Shown: positions 15,414 through 24,305 of the stretch, in pieces
Numbering within the stretch: the stretch's first letter is position 1
How the letters are laid out: each line of letters begins with the position of its first letter
Source of the DNA: UMGS172 sp045546915
GTDB taxonomy: Bacteria > Bacillota > Clostridia > Oscillospirales > Acutalibacteraceae
Direction of reading: 5' to 3'
DNA length: 36,633 nucleotides
Assembly: GCA_045546915.1 (NCBI GenBank)
Contig: JAZQDU010000022.1
Location: 1-36,633, forward strand
The notes under the pieces: model-generated
Told to the model about the DNA's origin: nothing
The model's database searches: none
What the model saw: only the letters and a program-made list of their open reading frames with translations
Position numbers and translations under genes: made by a program

Positions 15414-16724
15414 CTATTTATTTTTCAATTGCTTTAACATGAGTCCTACTTCATTGAAAAAATATTTTGGATTAAGACCTTTTAACAACAGTTTATTGTT
15501 GGGACGTAACGGTTTAATTATAAATCCAAGCACAAAATTAGCAAACACTTGCGTTAATAAAGATGCGAACGCTGCGCCGCAAACGCCCCAAAAAGGAATC
15601 ATAACCGCGTTCAAAACGACATTAAACAACGCACCTGAAAGATTAATTATCCAAAGATACCTCTGCTTTTCTTCGGCAAGAATCCAAACATTCCTAACAC
15701 GTCCCATGAGAGAAAAAACAAGGTAAAAAATCAAAACCCTCATTACCGTTGCAGACTCGGCATAATCAATCCCGTAAAGAACGTTTATAATTAATTTTGC
15801 GAAAATGAAAAACACAATGCACTGCGCTATTCCTAAATACAAAATTATGCTATACAGCCTTGACACGCTGTTTTCATAAGACAATGTGTTGTTTTCTTTC
15901 TTGTGACATAAAATCAACGGTCTGAACGAATCAATTATTGCCACATAAACAAACTGCAATACATAAACACTTGTAACTGCAGCTGCATATATTCCTGCAG
16001 CTGAATCAGACTTCATAAAACTAAGCATAACAATGTCGGTATTTTGAATAACGACAATCATCATGGCTGCCATTATGTAATGCTTACTTTTTGAAAGCAT
16101 TTTTTTAGCTCTTTGCCATGAAAAATATAGTTGTTGACCGCCATTTTTATAATAAATAACTATCAACAAAATACCGATAATGCCGTATTCTATAGCATGA
16201 GAAAGCGCAAACCATGTGACACTCTTAGCCGTTGCCAAAAGAAAAATTTTATAAACCGATACAAATGCATACGCAATAAGCATCACTAATGACGAGTATT
16301 TGGATAACAACTTATATTGAAACCAATATTGCATCATTTCGAGAGCAGCAAAGAAAACTGATATACTGTAAAGTGAACATACAATTATTTTTTCAGATTG
16401 TCCGTAATTTGCAAACGAAACAAAGGCAACCACTCCCCCCATACATAAAAGACTGGAAATAATGTTCATCAAAAGCGATGTTCCCATTATTTCGCCTTCC
16501 TTTTCGGGGCATTCTACCAACTCATGAACAAGTATTGCATCAAGTCCTAATTTCATAAGAGGCAGAACAAAAGCGGTCACCGACGCTGCATAATTTATGA
16601 CGCCGTAATTAGCCTTTCCCAAATATCTTGCAGAAATCATTCCAATAACAAACTGAACGAGTGATTGGGCGATTTTGCAAGCTATTATCCACGTTGCATT
16701 TTTTAATACTCGATTTTCTTTCAT
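15414..16724 (-). CDS. Polysaccharide flippase (Wzx-like, MOP superfamily)
   Basis: 436 residues with about 12-14 hydrophobic segments, the N-terminal LKNATWIIACKIAQSLVQFVIGMISARYLG-type start and the YGVINYAASVTAF motif of oligosaccharide flippases. It moves undecaprenyl-linked repeat units across the membrane for Wzy polymerisation. An in-frame GTG at 16763 lies in the loop of a strong hairpin without a ribosome-binding site, so I place the start at the ATG at 16724, although its own SD is weak. It is the last gene of the 16-gene polysaccharide operon, after the large secreted protein, and a terminator follows. Confidence 0.88.
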   Translation of the reverse strand: MKENRVLKNATWIIACKIAQSLVQFVIGMISARYLGKANYGVINYAASVTAFVLPLMKLGLDAILVHELVECPEKEGEIMGTSLLMNIISSLLCMGGVVAFVSFANYGQSEKIIVCSLYSISVFFAALEMMQYWFQYKLLSKYSSLVMLIAYAFVSVYKIFLLATAKSVTWFALSHAIEYGIIGILLIVIYYKNGGQQLYFSWQRAKKMLSKSKHYIMAAMMIVVIQNTDIVMLSFMKSDSAAGIYAAAVTSVYVLQFVYVAIIDSFRPLILCHKKENNTLSYENSVSRLYSIILYLGIAQCIVFFIFAKLIINVLYGIDYAESATVMRVLIFYLVFSLMGRVRNVWILAEEKQRYLWIINLSGALFNVVLNAVMIPFWGVCGAAFASLLTQVFANFVLGFIIKPLRPNNKLLLKGLNPKYFFNEVGLMLKQLKNK

Positions 16725-16745
16725 AATTACACTTATCTTCTTAAA

Positions 16746-16778
16746 TATGCCCCCAATCGCCACGCGACCGGGGGCATA
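16746..16778 (-). promoter_or_regulatory. Very stable intercistronic hairpin upstream of wzx
   Basis: A 15-pair stem (13 Watson-Crick and 2 G-U on the minus-strand RNA) closed by the triloop GTG. It lies between the stop of the 1709-residue protein gene (16783) and the Wzx start (16724). Only TTTAAG follows on the RNA side, so it is a poor terminator. It could be an mRNA 3'-end stabiliser, a partial terminator that lowers wzx expression, or a translation control element. Confidence 0.7.
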
Positions 16779-16782
16779 ATTT

Positions 16783-19700
16783 TTATAATATTACTCTGCC
16801 GAGAGCATCAAAGGTATAGTTCATCTCAATTGAGAAGCCATTAGTTTCCCAAACGTAATAGGTTTGACTTGTTATAAGTTTACCGCCGGCATTTACAAAA
16901 TAGTAATATCCGTCAATATAGTTAAGACCCATTTTGCCGCACTTACCGTTTTCATAATAGTAAATACCGTCATCTCTTGTAATAAAGCCATTAAGTATTT
17001 TGCCTTCGGCATCAAACTCATATGTGCTTTCAGGTAATATTCCGTTACCCTGCCATACGTAGTACGATTTATTAACGATTAACTCACCGTTAGAACCGCC
17101 TGCAAAGTAAAGGTCACCGTCAACCTCAACAAGACCTGCACACTTGGGTTTACCCATTACATAGTAGTAAAGTACACCATTCTTATTAACAATACCATCA
17201 AGTATCTTTCCGTCAGGTCCAAATTCATATACAGCCTCGGGTAATATTCCGTTACCTTGCCATACATAGTACGATTTATTAACGATTAACTCACCGTTAG
17301 AACCGCCTGCAAAGTAAAGGTTACCGTCAACCTCAACAAGACCTGCACACTTGGGTTTGCCCATTACATAATAGTAAAGCACACCGTTCTTATTAACAAT
17401 ACCGTCAAGTATCTTTCCGTCAGGTCCAAATTCATAAACGGCTTCGGGTAATATTCCGTTACCTTGCCATACATAGTACGATTTATTAACGATTAATTCA
17501 CCGTTAGAACCACCTGCAAAGTAAAGGTTGCCGTCTACCTCAACAAGACCTGCACACTTAGGTTTACCCATTACATAGTAATAAAGTACGCCGTTCTTAT
17601 TAACGATGCCATCAAGCATCTTTCCGTCGGGACCAAACTCGTAGTTTGCCTCAGGAAGGATACCATTACCCTGCCATACATAATATGTTTTGTTAACAAT
17701 AACTTCGCCATTAGAACCATACGCAAAGTAAAGGTTGCCATCTACCTCGACAAGACCTGCCGACTTAGGCTGACCATTTTTATAGTAGTAAAGAACACCA
17801 TTCTTGTTTACGATACCGTTAAGCATCTTTCCGTCGGGACCGAACTCGTAGTTGGCTTCAGGAAGAATGCCGTTACCCTGCCATACGTAATACTTTTTAT
17901 TAACAATAACTTCACCATTAGAACCACCTGCAAAGTAAAGGTTGCCATCAACCTCAACAAGGCCTGCTGTTCTGGCACGTCCCATGTCATAATAATAAAG
18001 GGTTCCGTTCTTTTCTACAATTCCGTCAAGGATTTTACCGTCAGGGCCAAACTCATAGTTTGCTTCGGGAAGAATACCGTTGCCCTGCCATACATAGTAC
18101 TTTTTGCCAATTATAATTTCGCCGTTAGAACCGCCGGCAAAATACAAGTCACCGTCAATTTCCACAAGACCTGCTGCCTTAGGTCTACCATTGCTGTAAT
18201 AGCAAATGGTTCCCTTAACATCGACAAGACCTGTTACAGCTTTATAATCATCGCCGAATAAGTAACCGATATATGAGCCCTTAATTGCATAACCGTCATT
18301 ACCACCAAAGTAGTAGTATACGCCGTCAACACTCTGCAATCCTGTGAGAACCTTACCGTCCTTGATATAAGCAAGACCGTTTCTGTCAGTTACAAGTCCA
18401 TCAGGAATTACTGTGGTTCTGTCACAAGAGCCATCCGCCTCAAAGTAGTAACAATTTAAGTTGATATTATTCTCTTTTACTACTTGATAGCCGTCCTTGA
18501 TAACATAGTATTTTTCAAAGAAATAATCTTTTCCTTCAACTGTCAGCCAACCTGCTTTATGAGGTGTGGGACCATAATAGTACCTTGTTCCATACAAAGT
18601 ATTTGCCCAGACACCCTTTGTGAGTTTGCCGTTAGTAAAGTTATATGTGATACCGCTGAGTTTAACATCGCCGTTTGCACCAATGCCTGTTGTAGTATCA
18701 AAATAATACCACTCGGTGCCAATCATCTGCCAGCCTGTAAGTGACTTGCCATTTACATAGTAGTACCAGTTATCTCCAGACTGATAAAGTCCTGTATAGT
18801 TGAACTCCTGATGGCATTTAGTACACTCACCGTTTTGATAATTATGACCTTCTGCTTTAATCGCAGTACCCCAATCGATTACCGATTTACAGGTTTCGCA
18901 GAACGTTCTGCCTTCGTATCCGTCTACAACGCAGGTTGCATCTTTATTAAGAACTGTTAGTTCTGCATCATGGTAGTGCCAAGGATAAACTATATCGTTA
19001 ATCTTTGTTTCAACCAAAATTGAACCGCCAAAGTAACCAAGATAATCTGCACTTACAAATTCTGCCTTACCGTTTATAACCTTTGCATCAACATTAACTA
19101 TCGGGCAATAACCCGTCTTATACTGCGCTTCAGGAGTAATGGGTGTATCTGTGACATGGTTAATTCCATCCCAAACCCAAAGTCTTACAGGAAGACTTAC
19201 AATAGTTGTGGCATTAGCATCAACTGTTTCACCATTTTTCTCAATTACCAAAGTCAAAAGATTTTCAATTGAATCAAGAGTATATCCTACTTTGAAGCCT
19301 TCAGCAACTGTAATGCCCTGCGGTTCCCAAGTGTTGCCGGTCTGTAAGGCTATTGTTGTCGTAACTTTATTAACTGAGGTAATATCCGCAACATTAATAT
19401 CGACATAATAAACCGAGCCGTACTCAGGCATTTGACCCGAAACATTATGACCGCCAAGAGTAATAGCGGCGTCACCTGCAACGGTAAATGTTCTGGTAAC
19501 TCTTGCAAGGTTGCCAATAGTATCCTTAATTTCAAATGAAACTATATGCTCACCTGCGGCAAGGATTACATTTGAAGATGTTGCAAGATATTTTCCCGAA
19601 ACGGTTACATTATCAAGAAGGTTACCATCAACAAAAATCTTACCGGTAGCATTATCAAGTTTAATGTTATCCGCAACTACTGCAGAGAAGGAAATTGAAT

Positions 19701-21912
19701 TACCGTTTATAACAGTACCGTTGTTCAAATCAACCGACTCATCCTGAGTAGTGTAACTTACGTTGCTGATTGACGGAAGCACTCTATCATCAACAGCGGA
19801 ACTATAATCAAGGGTAAAATCATCAAAATAGAATGTAAGGTTAGCTGCTGTAGTAGGTTTAATATAAAAACGAATGAAAGAAGGCTCACGTCCATTTTGG
19901 CCGAACGGGTTGTATGTAGCAAAGTAGTTACCAAACTGGAGAAGGTCTACTGTTGCATATACCCATCTCGACTCAGGAATATCTGCCTCAGTACAGGAAT
20001 TAAGATTTTTTACAGCACCGCTTGTTGTTGTGAAATAGAAGTGGCCGCCTGTACCGCCTGTGCCATCAGGATTATTGAAGCCCTGAATCTGCATGGCAAG
20101 ACCTGCTGCACCCTTAGGGATATATACCCACATACCAAAAGTTGTTGCATTTATACCGTTAGCAACATCACGAAGAACAATCGATTCTCCTGTATAGAAG
20201 AACATATTGTAAGACCAACTTGCAAATTCAGCATCAGTATAATCCAAAGTCACTCCGAGAGAATACTTGCCATTTCTTACGATGTTTTCAGAAAGGAAAG
20301 TTTCAGAGTCGGTATTGTCGGAATAGTTACCGTTTGACTGAATAGGAGCAGTTGCTCCAACCTCTTCTGCCCAATCGTACATTTCATCAACGCCGAGGAA
20401 GTTAGAAATGTCACCATCCTCGAAGTCAAACACGATTTCAGAACCTTTACCGTAAGTAACCTTAAGAACATCGGTAACATTAGGATTAGGATTATAAACT
20501 GCAGTTACGTTTACACCTAAAATAGTTTCATCTTTAGTAGCAACAAGTGTATTGCCGTTAAGCGTTGCTGCTGTTTCATCAGAAAGTTTAAGTGTATAAG
20601 CGCCGTCAACACAAACCGCCCAATCGTCAGCACCGTATGTACAAGCAAAATCAATAGTCATGCTTTTGCCGTAAGGAAGCACCGTCTCATCAAGAGACAA
20701 AGCAAACACTTGCGGGTCAACAATATGAATAAGTTTTTCGCCTACAACTTCACCGTTATAGAGCATCTTAACGGTTACATCGCCTTTTTTACCGTTTGAG
20801 GCAAATACACCGTCTGCCACTGTACCGAACGAATTATCAGAAACAGCCCAGGTGATTCCATCGGTAGGAAGCTCTGCAGGCGAACCCGCTGTATCTACAC
20901 CCTTAACGTTGATGGTTGCTTTAGTACCGGGTGCATAATAGTCGTAATCTGCGCTAAGAACTGCGTGGTCAAACTCACCTGTTGCCTTAGCCTTAGAAAC
21001 AAGAATTACGCTGTTAATGGTTGCACGCTCAGAACCGTCTGACGGAACCGAACGCATGGTATTGGTTGTTTCACCTTCGCGTTTTGAAACAAAGGTAGAA
21101 GAACCGCCACCATCACAGTTAACGGCATTTACGCAACCAATAGACAACATCATTTCGCCCATCTCATAATCAGAAAGGCCGGTAGAAATGGGAGCGTTAC
21201 GTCCGTCTACCTGACAGAACACAAGTGTACCGTCAGCCTTAATACCAATCATAGAACGCGAAGCATCGGAAGAAGTACGCTCAACTGTTGTTTTTTGCAA
21301 CTTACCGTCTTTAACAAGCCAACCGAAGTTAGCAGGAATAGCTGTTTGCTCATTTCCTGTTAAAGGTGTGCTCATCGAACGGAGTTCACAACTGCCGTCT
21401 TTATTAACAGCAAGATATGTTTGTGCGCCCTTATGCACCTCAGGTGTTCCAAGAACTACCCCGTTCCAGACCATATAACCGTATGGCGCATCCGAATCGT
21501 ATGCCAAAGCAGTATTCATCGCGCCGACAACATTGTATCCAAGGCCTTCATAGTAAGCAACCGTTTTTGTAAGCTGCTCAGCCTTCCAATACTTTGCTTT
21601 GTCGGTAACGCCGTCAAGTTTTAGGTTATCGGGGTCGAGTTTATCGATTCCATAATAACCGGGCAAAACTTCGATGTTTTCGTTTTTTGTATCAACCTCG
21701 AAGTAATGTACCACTTTACGGTCGGAACCCTCGGCATTATTTAATACCAATTCGGTTTCGGTTGCACCGGGAGCCAACGCATATTGATTTTCAGAAATTA
21801 CGGTATAATAATTACCCGAAACAGAAACGTCAAACTCCGTAGCAAATGCTGACATCGGTAATATTGAAAAAATCATCAATACTGCCAATGCAGTCGCAAG
21901 GATTTTTTTCAT
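16783..21912 (-). CDS. Large secreted protein: phosphodiester glycosidase (NAGPA) domain, Ig/CBM-like modules and wall/glucan-binding repeats
   Basis: 1709 residues. Signal peptide 1-24, then a phosphodiester-glycosidase domain (NAGPA, about 65-307) with the invariant-looking NCDGGGSSTF at 265-274. A Big-like Ig domain (about 312-398) and a second beta module (400-490) follow. A CBM-like jelly roll (about 493-704) begins FDFEDGD and ends FYFDDFTLDY. Next come an Ig-like domain (714-811), a cohesin-like beta domain (about 815-970) and a Cys-knuckle module (994-1033). From about 1040 to the end there are wall-binding-type repeats rich in Gly, Tyr and Trp, including six 69-residue units (1247-1660). 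Bacterial NAGPA domains remove phosphodiester-linked sugars or act on wall phospho-glycans. The RBS is AGGAGG. It lies between wzy and wzx, so it probably acts on or binds the exported polymer. Confidence 0.85.
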   Translation of the reverse strand: MKKILATALAVLMIFSILPMSAFATEFDVSVSGNYYTVISENQYALAPGATETELVLNNAEGSDRKVVHYFEVDTKNENIEVLPGYYGIDKLDPDNLKLDGVTDKAKYWKAEQLTKTVAYYEGLGYNVVGAMNTALAYDSDAPYGYMVWNGVVLGTPEVHKGAQTYLAVNKDGSCELRSMSTPLTGNEQTAIPANFGWLVKDGKLQKTTVERTSSDASRSMIGIKADGTLVFCQVDGRNAPISTGLSDYEMGEMMLSIGCVNAVNCDGGGSSTFVSKREGETTNTMRSVPSDGSERATINSVILVSKAKATGEFDHAVLSADYDYYAPGTKATINVKGVDTAGSPAELPTDGITWAVSDNSFGTVADGVFASNGKKGDVTVKMLYNGEVVGEKLIHIVDPQVFALSLDETVLPYGKSMTIDFACTYGADDWAVCVDGAYTLKLSDETAATLNGNTLVATKDETILGVNVTAVYNPNPNVTDVLKVTYGKGSEIVFDFEDGDISNFLGVDEMYDWAEEVGATAPIQSNGNYSDNTDSETFLSENIVRNGKYSLGVTLDYTDAEFASWSYNMFFYTGESIVLRDVANGINATTFGMWVYIPKGAAGLAMQIQGFNNPDGTGGTGGHFYFTTTSGAVKNLNSCTEADIPESRWVYATVDLLQFGNYFATYNPFGQNGREPSFIRFYIKPTTAANLTFYFDDFTLDYSSAVDDRVLPSISNVSYTTQDESVDLNNGTVINGNSISFSAVVADNIKLDNATGKIFVDGNLLDNVTVSGKYLATSSNVILAAGEHIVSFEIKDTIGNLARVTRTFTVAGDAAITLGGHNVSGQMPEYGSVYYVDINVADITSVNKVTTTIALQTGNTWEPQGITVAEGFKVGYTLDSIENLLTLVIEKNGETVDANATTIVSLPVRLWVWDGINHVTDTPITPEAQYKTGYCPIVNVDAKVINGKAEFVSADYLGYFGGSILVETKINDIVYPWHYHDAELTVLNKDATCVVDGYEGRTFCETCKSVIDWGTAIKAEGHNYQNGECTKCHQEFNYTGLYQSGDNWYYYVNGKSLTGWQMIGTEWYYFDTTTGIGANGDVKLSGITYNFTNGKLTKGVWANTLYGTRYYYGPTPHKAGWLTVEGKDYFFEKYYVIKDGYQVVKENNINLNCYYFEADGSCDRTTVIPDGLVTDRNGLAYIKDGKVLTGLQSVDGVYYYFGGNDGYAIKGSYIGYLFGDDYKAVTGLVDVKGTICYYSNGRPKAAGLVEIDGDLYFAGGSNGEIIIGKKYYVWQGNGILPEANYEFGPDGKILDGIVEKNGTLYYYDMGRARTAGLVEVDGNLYFAGGSNGEVIVNKKYYVWQGNGILPEANYEFGPDGKMLNGIVNKNGVLYYYKNGQPKSAGLVEVDGNLYFAYGSNGEVIVNKTYYVWQGNGILPEANYEFGPDGKMLDGIVNKNGVLYYYVMGKPKCAGLVEVDGNLYFAGGSNGELIVNKSYYVWQGNGILPEAVYEFGPDGKILDGIVNKNGVLYYYVMGKPKCAGLVEVDGNLYFAGGSNGELIVNKSYYVWQGNGILPEAVYEFGPDGKILDGIVNKNGVLYYYVMGKPKCAGLVEVDGDLYFAGGSNGELIVNKSYYVWQGNGILPESTYEFDAEGKILNGFITRDDGIYYYENGKCGKMGLNYIDGYYYFVNAGGKLITSQTYYVWETNGFSIEMNYTFDALGRVIL
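16933..18174 (-). repeat. Six tandem 207-bp repeats in the large secreted protein gene
   Basis: Units of exactly 207 bases (69 codons) start at 18174, 17967, 17760, 17553, 17346 and 17139 going down the minus strand. Each begins AGLVE(V/I)DG and carries YYVWQGNGILPE and YEFGPDGK. A shorter, degenerate seventh copy ends the protein. Units four and five (17347-17553 and 17140-17346) encode identical residues but differ at about a dozen bases, all synonymous by eye. Confidence 0.92.
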
Positions 21913-21974
21913 GCTAGTTCCTCCTGTTATTTAATTATATGTTAACCGCCATAGCGGACACATACCAAAACAAT

Positions 21975-23246
21975 TTACTCTGTTCTGCTTTTTGCCGATA
22001 TTAACGGCGTGGCAAGAACAAAAAACGCAAGATATGCAATTTCGGTACGAAGTTCTGCATTGTAAACCATAAGTGCTAAACAAACAACCGAAAACACAAA
22101 ACACAACTGGCAGGCAAATGAATCCGCCAACTTTGTCTTATATAATTTTAATGAGATGACTATGGAAATTATAAAAAATGTTGCATACTGTATTAATCCC
22201 AAAATTCCCGTTTCTAAATATAAAAAGGAATAGGTCATCAGCATATAGTGGCTGTCGCGGTGAAGAACGAAAAACGGTGTATTGAAAAGAGCGACCGATG
22301 AATAATCTGCATTTCCAAGTCCCATACCTATTAGTCTATCATACCAGGAAGTGAGAAATCTGTTGGATATTGCAGGTATGGCAGTAAAACGGCCAATGTC
22401 TTCTTTTGTGGCGTAGTTAGGATTCACAAGTGCCTGCCAAATATTTTCATACGACAAAAACCCTGAAAAACTTTCGTACAGTGTGACAAGTACCATACTG
22501 AACACCATAACCAAAAGCGCGCCCAAAACCAAAAACAAAATCTTTTTGAAAGAATTTTTTGTTATTACTGCCGATAAAATTGCTACAAGTAGAAATAATA
22601 CAAAGAAAAATTTAAGTTCGGCAACTGCTGAAATAAATAACGCTATAAAGGAAAACGACAAGCACTTAAAAGCGCTACTCTCGTTTCTCATGAATAATAA
22701 AATGTATCTGGCAATAATAACGGTAATAAAGAACAGCACCATACCGTTACAGCCCTTTTGCACACCAAATATTCCTCCAAGATTATCCTGTCTGAATCCC
22801 ATAAAAAACTGAACGATAATAACAAGGAAATTGATAATATAAATCCAGTCAAGAATCTTAAACCAACGCTCAACGTCATCCCATTGAAGGAAGACAACAT
22901 ATACTATAAAAGCCACATAAAAGCGGAAGTAATTTCGCAGTCCCCAAAAGTAATAGAAAAACGATTGATAATTAAAGAGATATGTTATCGTCACATAAAC
23001 GAAAAACACACAAACCAGCACTACATATGGGTGAAATATTCTATGAATCTGCAGTTTTTTATTTACGATAATAATATTAGTTACAATAAAAACCAAAGCA
23101 ACATCAGCCAAAAAACTAATTATATCAGGAATACCTAAAAGTTCCAAAAACGTTGCTCGAAAGAAGGGCAGAAAAAACACAAAGGCTGTGAGCCACTCGC
23201 AAAACGAACGCTTTTTTATATAAATTTTACCTATTGAATTGTCCAT
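21975..23246 (-). CDS. O-antigen/polysaccharide polymerase-like membrane protein (Wzy)
   Basis: 423 residues with about 11-12 hydrophobic segments and a larger extracytoplasmic loop around 265-330, the layout of Wzy/O-antigen ligase-family polymerases. Sequence in this family is poorly conserved, so the call rests on topology and on position between the glycosyltransferases and the flippase. It should join lipid-linked repeat units outside the membrane. A GGAG lies about 13 bases before the ATG. The 62 bases before the next gene hold a small inverted repeat CCGC-TATG-GCGG and a TATAAT (21936-21941) but no convincing -35. Confidence 0.8.
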   Translation of the reverse strand: MDNSIGKIYIKKRSFCEWLTAFVFFLPFFRATFLELLGIPDIISFLADVALVFIVTNIIIVNKKLQIHRIFHPYVVLVCVFFVYVTITYLFNYQSFFYYFWGLRNYFRFYVAFIVYVVFLQWDDVERWFKILDWIYIINFLVIIVQFFMGFRQDNLGGIFGVQKGCNGMVLFFITVIIARYILLFMRNESSAFKCLSFSFIALFISAVAELKFFFVLFLLVAILSAVITKNSFKKILFLVLGALLVMVFSMVLVTLYESFSGFLSYENIWQALVNPNYATKEDIGRFTAIPAISNRFLTSWYDRLIGMGLGNADYSSVALFNTPFFVLHRDSHYMLMTYSFLYLETGILGLIQYATFFIISIVISLKLYKTKLADSFACQLCFVFSVVCLALMVYNAELRTEIAYLAFFVLATPLISAKSRTE

Positions 23247-23272
23247 AACCGTTCGTTCTCTCCTTTCGAAAA

Positions 23273-24286
23273 CTAATTTTTAATTTTTATATACAACATC
23301 GCTTTACACAAAGAATAACACCTGAATTTTAACAATGTAAAAAATAATTTTAATGTCTTTTTATGAATTTTAATTACATCAAATTTTAAACTCGACCTCA
23401 AAACAGGATTGCCAAACATTTCTTTAAGTTTTATATTTTTTTCCTTTTTTGATAAATCAGAAACAAGCAATAGTTTCATTGCCGAAAGTGTATATATATG
23501 ATACCTCGCAGTAACATATAAATTAATCTTTTTAGGCAATTTTCTATCCTCAACATACCATAACGCTTTATGTAAAAAGGCATCGTTTTTATCTTGTCGG
23601 TCTTCCTTAAATGTTCTTGATGACGACTGTTCTCTTTTAAAATAAAAATATAAATTATTGCTTATCAAAGTTGCCTTACTTATGTATGAAAAGAAATCCA
23701 ATGTAAAACATGCGTCCTCAGAGGCTATCTCCCTCTCGGATAACATTCTGCAATTAAAACGCTTAATAACATCAAGTTTATACATTTTATCGCAAGTGCT
23801 TACGCCATACCCTTTTTCATAAACAAACAAACCCGCAAGAAGTTCATTTTTTACATCGTCTTGCTCAAAAATATGTTTTTTTAAATCAATTTTCTTTTTT
23901 ACAATTCTTCCGTCAGCATATGCATCACCACGTCCGTACAGCACAACATCCGAATTATATTGTTGCGCATTTGATACGCATTTTTCAACAACCGTTTCAT
24001 CAACAAAATCGTCACTGTCAAAGAAAAATATATACTGACCGTTAGCGTTATCAATACCGCAGTTGCGTGCAAACCCTGCGCCTTCATTTTGCTTGTGAAA
24101 TACACGTATACGCTCATCCTTTTTCGCCCATTCGTCACACATTTGGGGCGATTTATCGGTAGAGCCGTCATCAACTAATATAATTTCAAGGTTTTTATAG
24201 GTTTGGTTTACAACCGATGTCAAACATCTGTCCAAAAACAGTTCTACATTATAAACCGGTATAACAACTGTAATCAAAGGACACAT
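23273..24286 (-). CDS. Family 2 glycosyltransferase
   Basis: 337 residues from the ATG at 24286, chosen because GGGGTGG lies just ahead of it. An ATG ten codons upstream would overlap the preceding gene. The GT-A fold signature is full: TVVIPVYN at the N-terminus, the VDDGSTD motif, NEGAGFARNCGI and the metal-binding FFDSDDF. C-terminal residues are basic and helical, with a weak hydrophobic end. It adds one sugar to the lipid-linked repeat unit on the cytoplasmic face. Donor and acceptor are unknown. Confidence 0.9.
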   Translation of the reverse strand: MCPLITVVIPVYNVELFLDRCLTSVVNQTYKNLEIILVDDGSTDKSPQMCDEWAKKDERIRVFHKQNEGAGFARNCGIDNANGQYIFFFDSDDFVDETVVEKCVSNAQQYNSDVVLYGRGDAYADGRIVKKKIDLKKHIFEQDDVKNELLAGLFVYEKGYGVSTCDKMYKLDVIKRFNCRMLSEREIASEDACFTLDFFSYISKATLISNNLYFYFKREQSSSRTFKEDRQDKNDAFLHKALWYVEDRKLPKKINLYVTARYHIYTLSAMKLLLVSDLSKKEKNIKLKEMFGNPVLRSSLKFDVIKIHKKTLKLFFTLLKFRCYSLCKAMLYIKIKN

Positions 24287-24305
24287 AAAACCACCCCAAA
24301 AAAAT

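Noticed and set aside
16724..16763. GTG at 16763 as the wzx start
   Set aside because: The GTG forms the loop of a 15-pair hairpin and has no ribosome-binding site; the extra 13 residues do not look like the family N-terminus.
16933..18174. CRISPR-like array
   Set aside because: Units are 207 bases with no short repeat/spacer alternation; they are in-frame protein repeats.
19897..20337. A 146-codon plus-strand frame inside the large secreted protein gene
   Set aside because: Antisense to a convincing modular protein, Cys/Ile/Thr-biased, with no ribosome-binding site.
21913..21974. Separate promoter for the large secreted protein gene
   Set aside because: A TATAAT is present at 21936-21941, but no acceptable -35 at 15-19 bases, so I treat the gene as read through from the operon promoter.
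22758..23138. A 126-codon plus-strand frame antisense to wzy
   Set aside because: It is low-complexity Lys/Asn/Ile sequence opposite membrane helices, as expected from AT-rich antisense DNA.
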